DNA of 64,000 nucleotides from Ignelater luminosus (taxonomy: Eukaryota; Arthropoda; Insecta; Coleoptera; Elateridae): positions 1 to 64,000 of the forward strand of contig VTPC01090565.1 in assembly GCA_011009095.1 (NCBI GenBank). The letters run 5' to 3'. Below are positions 59,927 to 64,000 of the stretch, piece after piece. Each line of letters starts with the position of its first letter. Within the stretch, counting starts at the first letter, position 1. Made by a program: the position numbers and the translations under genes. The notes beneath the pieces were generated by a model. It saw nothing but the letters and a program-made list of their open reading frames with translations, had not been told where the DNA came from and did no database searches.

Positions 59927-62846
59927 CATTAAAAACAGACTTTTTCTGGGTACAATGGGCTTTTTACGAGACAACTAAAAGACTAGGCCAAACGTTGCTT
60001 TGATTGCTATTGCTAGCAATATAATTTTGAAGTACCTCTTCTTGATATCAGTAGACTCAGAAAAACGTTCAAAGGTCAAAATCAGTTGTGTTATCCTTAA
60101 AGAAGAACTTAGTTGTTCTAAAGAAGGGTTTGAAGCCATTACATAATTTCAGTAACTAATGCGATATCGAATACGATATGAAGATTGTCACCGTGTAAAA
60201 CGACCTTAACTAAATTTAAATAAATGTGTGTGAAGACCATACTGGTGAAAAGCTTTTCATAATTGCGAGTAACCCTGTTAATGACGCGAATTGTCGACAA
60301 CATGACGGCATCACTGCTCAGCAAGTCTTTATGACACTTTCCTGAAATGGAACAGGCAATTTCTAGTTTTATATATCGTGCGAAGTCTTTTCTCTAAAAT
60401 GCTGTACTGAAATTACTTTGCAGCATTTCCATCCACGTTTTTGATCGGAAATACTACCTATAGCAATAAACTTAATCTCATGCGCCACACACACTTTCAA
60501 ACAATTTGATCTCTTATTTCTCGCGGTTCTAATTCTTTAAGGACAAAAATAATTCTTGAACCGACATTAATTGCAAGGAGTAAGAACAACTATCACAAAC
60601 TACTTACTAGCATTTCAATACTTTCGACTATGTATGCATAGAGTAAATTGAATTAAACAAATACCAGATTATGTTCGTTTATAATAAAACGGTTAATTAA
60701 CCCATTTATTCATACACGCCGATATCAAGTTGAGAAATCTAAGGTTAGAGTAATAGTTTTTCATTTGTTTTTCTTTGTATTACAAATAAACACGATTCCA
60801 TCGCTGTCTTTTTTAATTTTCAGTTTTTTCGATATCTTCGGTTATAACAATGGTATAAAAAAGTCATAAAGTACAGAAATAAAAAATTTGTTTACTCAAT
60901 AATATTGTATTTCGTAAAAAAGAAATGAATAGAATATTAAAAATATATCTTTACACTCCTTTCACGGTTTTACTTTACGATTCCATAAAAGTGGATTTCG
61001 CGGTAAGAATAAAATTTCAATAATGGAATATGTTTCACATTTTTCCCCTTTTTTATTGTTAAGACAAAACTAGTGAATTCAAAACACGCATGATAACACG
61101 CTGATAACATAATATTCCTTTACCAATTATCACAAAACGTATTATCTAAGTCCCCTCAAACGTTTATCAATGGAGGGACAAGGTCACTGAAATGTTGTCC
61201 GTACTCCAAATATGAATTTACATTCCCTAACCTACAGCAATTAGCTATCATTATCTTTCTTTACTAAGCTATAAACGTAATCAGTCTCTCCCTTTCTAAT
61301 GCGTGACGTAGCACACATACTAATTAAGATATTATTAATAAGAAGAAAACCAAATTAAAGAAGATTTCGTAACAAAACAATTTTATAATTATTAGTTAAG
61401 ATTTGTAATATCGAAATCTCAAGAAAATAACCAGAAAATATTTTAATTTCTTTTATGATCGATTCTTTTTTTTTTCGTCTTAATGTAGAAACTCATTAAC
61501 AGAATTGAAATTTCGTGCTTTTCAATACTTTTGCCAACCTACTTTCTAATTTTTATGCATGAATTTTAAGTAAATGTTACGGGTTTATGGTCTAGACTCG
61601 CTTATGTAAGGTTTCACAGGCTGCAAATACCATTTCCGGTTTTTTCGAGTTATTCTTGTATATTTATTAGTAATAATTACAGTATCATAAATTAGATCCG
61701 ATTAAAAATGGATTAGTCTTTAGAGCTGTGATCAACATAATACACAGATATGAATGCGTTGAAGGTAAAAAGTTATTTTGATACTGATAATTTGCTTATA
61801 CTATATCTAATTTGTTCGAACGACAAGCTGATAATTTATTTCTTATTTGTGTAACATATCATCGGTTCGATTGTATTCATATTTGATACAATACCTATAT
61901 AAAAGAAATTAAAAAGGGTTTTGCAATTAAATCTTGAACCCTAAATAAAAAACTCTTCCCAACAAAAATAATAATGAAATTAATGTTTAAAATAAATAAT
62001 TGAAGTGTTTTCGCAATAATTATTACTTTGTTTTAGATAATTGTAAATAATCAACTGTTAATTACCTTTATATAAGCCAAATGAAGTGGTTCACATACTA
62101 TGATGCTTGTTAAAGCAGCAATTAAATTTCAGAAAAGATTTAGAACGGAGCAAACATCAATTAAAATTTTAGCAATAAAAGTCGTATTAAAGAGAGTCTT
62201 ATGTATAAAAGGAGAGAAGTTGATATACGTGATAAATCTTGATAAGAATTTTTATAAAAAGCCACTATTTTAGTAGCTAATAATGGTAAACTTAAGATCA
62301 ACAAGATATTTATATCTCTTGGGGAGATAGTTGCCCTAGTTATTAAGCGTGTTTTGTTTTTGTTGGAAGTATTAATACAGAATATGAGGCAGAAACTTCA
62401 GAGCTATCGCTATGGTTATATACCTTATGGATAGTTTATTTCAAAATTATCAAAATATTAATAGGGCATACAAAAGTTCGCAATTTCGGAAAAAACCTTA
62501 TTCAACCATGTAGCTAAGCTTGATAGGCCACCTTGGGGTGGAATTTAATGAAAGTAAGCCAAATTGAAATACATAGGCAACATCAGAATCTATCAAACCC
62601 AGTGTATTATAATGAAATTGTTATGACCTCCAAATCTTATAAAATTAGAAGAACTTGCACTCTCAAATTTTATTTACCAGGAGCATCTTACATTTTTTCT
62701 TTTCTTAACTTTTTGGTCAGTTGATAAAATGGCAGAGTTATGGTTATACAAATACATCATTTTTCTCTAAGTAAACCCTTCTACCTATTGGACATGGGAA
62801 TGTATTCAACTGTAGAAGAAAATCAAATTAAGAGAAATTCCAGATA
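59927..62846. other. AT-rich non-coding DNA
   Basis: No gene recognised. A TATAAAAG at 62206 has no convincing gene behind it. Confidence 0.5.
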
Positions 62847-62848
62847 TA

Positions 62849-63961
62849 CACTGTAATCCAAAAGTTTAAGATCAGCTATACTTCTGAATTATAAGTTAAT
62901 ACACTGAAAGAAAAAGTTGGATCATTTTTTAATATGTGGTTTAAACCTGAACGCAAATATTAATAGAGCGAAGAAGCAGCGTAATTGTGATGGAACAAGC
63001 ATACGTCTGTGCAGCAACAGGTAATGAAATTGTTGAATGTTTAGCATTACACTGTGCTTTGGAATCCGCTAGTTTTTCATTCTATTTAAAAGTACAGAAA
63101 ACAACAAATCTGCCTTTGTTAACTATAAATATAAAACAATATGGCGGCTGATGCGTACTAAAGTAGCATTTTGGCAATCTCTTCCTAAGCTGTTTCTTCA
63201 ATTTTGAACATGCCATATTTTCAGTATTTCTCATCCATTTGTTTTCTGCCGAAAAGCTTTGCATAATTTACTTTAGCTTGCTGCATTATAAAATTTTGTC
63301 TAGTTAAGCAAAGACCACAGGGCACTGCAACATTTTTAAGGATGTCTTTATATCCTTCTTTATTTAAAATGCCGTTAACCCTAAGCAACTTTCCAATTTT
63401 TTCGGCATAAAAACAACCCCACACGATAATCGAGAAAACCATGTACTCGTGCAACATTTTTGATTATTGTTTGTTTCAAATGTAGATTTTTCTTCACCTT
63501 CAAATTTTGATAATTTCGTCCATAAACTTTTGACTCAGTCCAACTGTGGTGTTTTATCAACTATTTCTTCTTGTTAACTAGCCAAGGCAATAGTTTGCAA
63601 GTCGCTATTCTTCCATAAAGATTAACTTCCTGTAACCTTTATTTAATTGCAGTCAAAGAATTTTCAGTTAATTCCGCAAAAAAATTATTTTTGATATTTG
63701 TTTAACCAAACACCCCACTATGAGAAATCATTTTTTTAATATCGGCATGATATGTTTTATGGCTACTGCAATAATAGTACTGTTTGTGCAGTTGATTAAA
63801 TACGAATCAACGTTGCTTTCCAAATCGAACAGTGCCTGACAAAAGAACTAATAATTGAGAATTAGACTTTAACATATGGATATATTTAGTTTCCCTTTCT
63901 TCCTGGAGCACCCTAAATATTACAATTTTTACAAGTGGTCTCAGACTTTTGGGCTAAATTT
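62849..63961 (-). mobile_element. Tc1-like element, internally deleted
   Basis: About 1.1 kb, shorter than the usual ~1.6 kb. The left end (from 62849, after TA at 62847-62848) reads CACTGTAATCCAAAAGTTTA. The right end, read inward from 63961, contains TTAGCCCAAAAGTCTGAGACC. Both match the Tc1 pattern CAGTGxxxxCCAAAAGTTTxAGACCA and each other at most positions. A TA-containing sequence follows the right end, but the exact boundary is blurred. Between them the minus strand carries broken Tc1 transposase pieces. Confidence 0.82.
63082..63540 (-). pseudogene. Tc1-like transposase, broken
   Basis: Minus-strand pieces in the correct order. First, SLWTKLSKFE (about 63500-63535), where Tc1 proteins have W-x-K-V-x-FSDESKF; the SDE with the first catalytic Asp is missing. 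Next, an ORF at 63221-63457 contains SIIVWGCFYAEKIGKLLRVN and GILNKEGYKDILKN, typical of the Tc1 catalytic core, ending FIMQQ where DNDPKH with the second Asp should follow. Finally a basic stretch (KLKKQLRKRLPK, 63082-63264) is in the position of the C-terminus. The interval with the second Asp and the final Glu (SPDLNPIE) is not found, so an internal deletion is likely. The N-terminal DNA-binding part is not recognisable. Confidence 0.8.
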
Positions 63962-64000
63962 TAGCTATTTATAGTAACAACCCAAAGATTGAAAAAATCT

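Overview
The window is AT-rich, intron-like or intergenic eukaryotic DNA. It is most likely from an insect nuclear genome: it carries Tc1/mariner-superfamily relics of several lineages, a mariner close to the mauritiana (Mos1) group, an irritans-type mariner, a tRNA-derived SINE and many small inverted-repeat elements. There is no bacterial gene organisation, no operon, and no large intact host coding gene. The order and species cannot be fixed from the sequence alone.

Layout. 1-1.9 kb: AT-rich DNA with two short stretches that read like host exons. 1.9-3.2 kb: a mariner on the minus strand with a perfect 27-bp terminal repeat and a broken transposase. 5.1-6.4 kb: a GC-richer block with two diverged tandem duplications and a CTG/CAG hairpin. 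About 7.7-8.0 kb: a small LTR-retroelement RNase H fossil. 13.8-14.9 kb: an old 1-kb inverted repeat whose arms translate to the same peptide on opposite strands. 15.9-17.8 kb: a 1.95-kb head-to-head palindrome built from ~490-bp units; one arm of the same family stands alone at 20.95-21.86 kb. 21.95 kb: a transposase scrap. 23.9, 24.2 and 25.2 kb: small inverted-repeat or composite repeats. 26.2-26.7 and 30.1-31.5 kb: GC-richer islands with ORFs of unknown origin. 39.9-40.3 kb: a CpG-rich promoter-like block ending in a good splice donor. 49.5 kb: a SINE. 53.5-54.1 kb: a candidate small secreted-peptide gene (TATA box, 5' intron, 62-residue ORF). 57.9-64 kb: three different Tc1/mariner relics in 6 kb, including a nearly whole irritans-type mariner.

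The recognisable genes are all transposases, and each is broken. They do not form a system with one another; they record separate invasions. The short inverted-repeat elements are plausibly non-autonomous passengers, some with TA target sites like those used by Tc1/mariner transposases, but no parent is shown here. Host signals (promoter, exons, small peptide gene) rest on local sequence features only and need transcript evidence. I found no sign of a clearly new functional system. The most unusual structures are the large palindrome, the 13.8-14.9 kb inverted repeat and the foldback elements.
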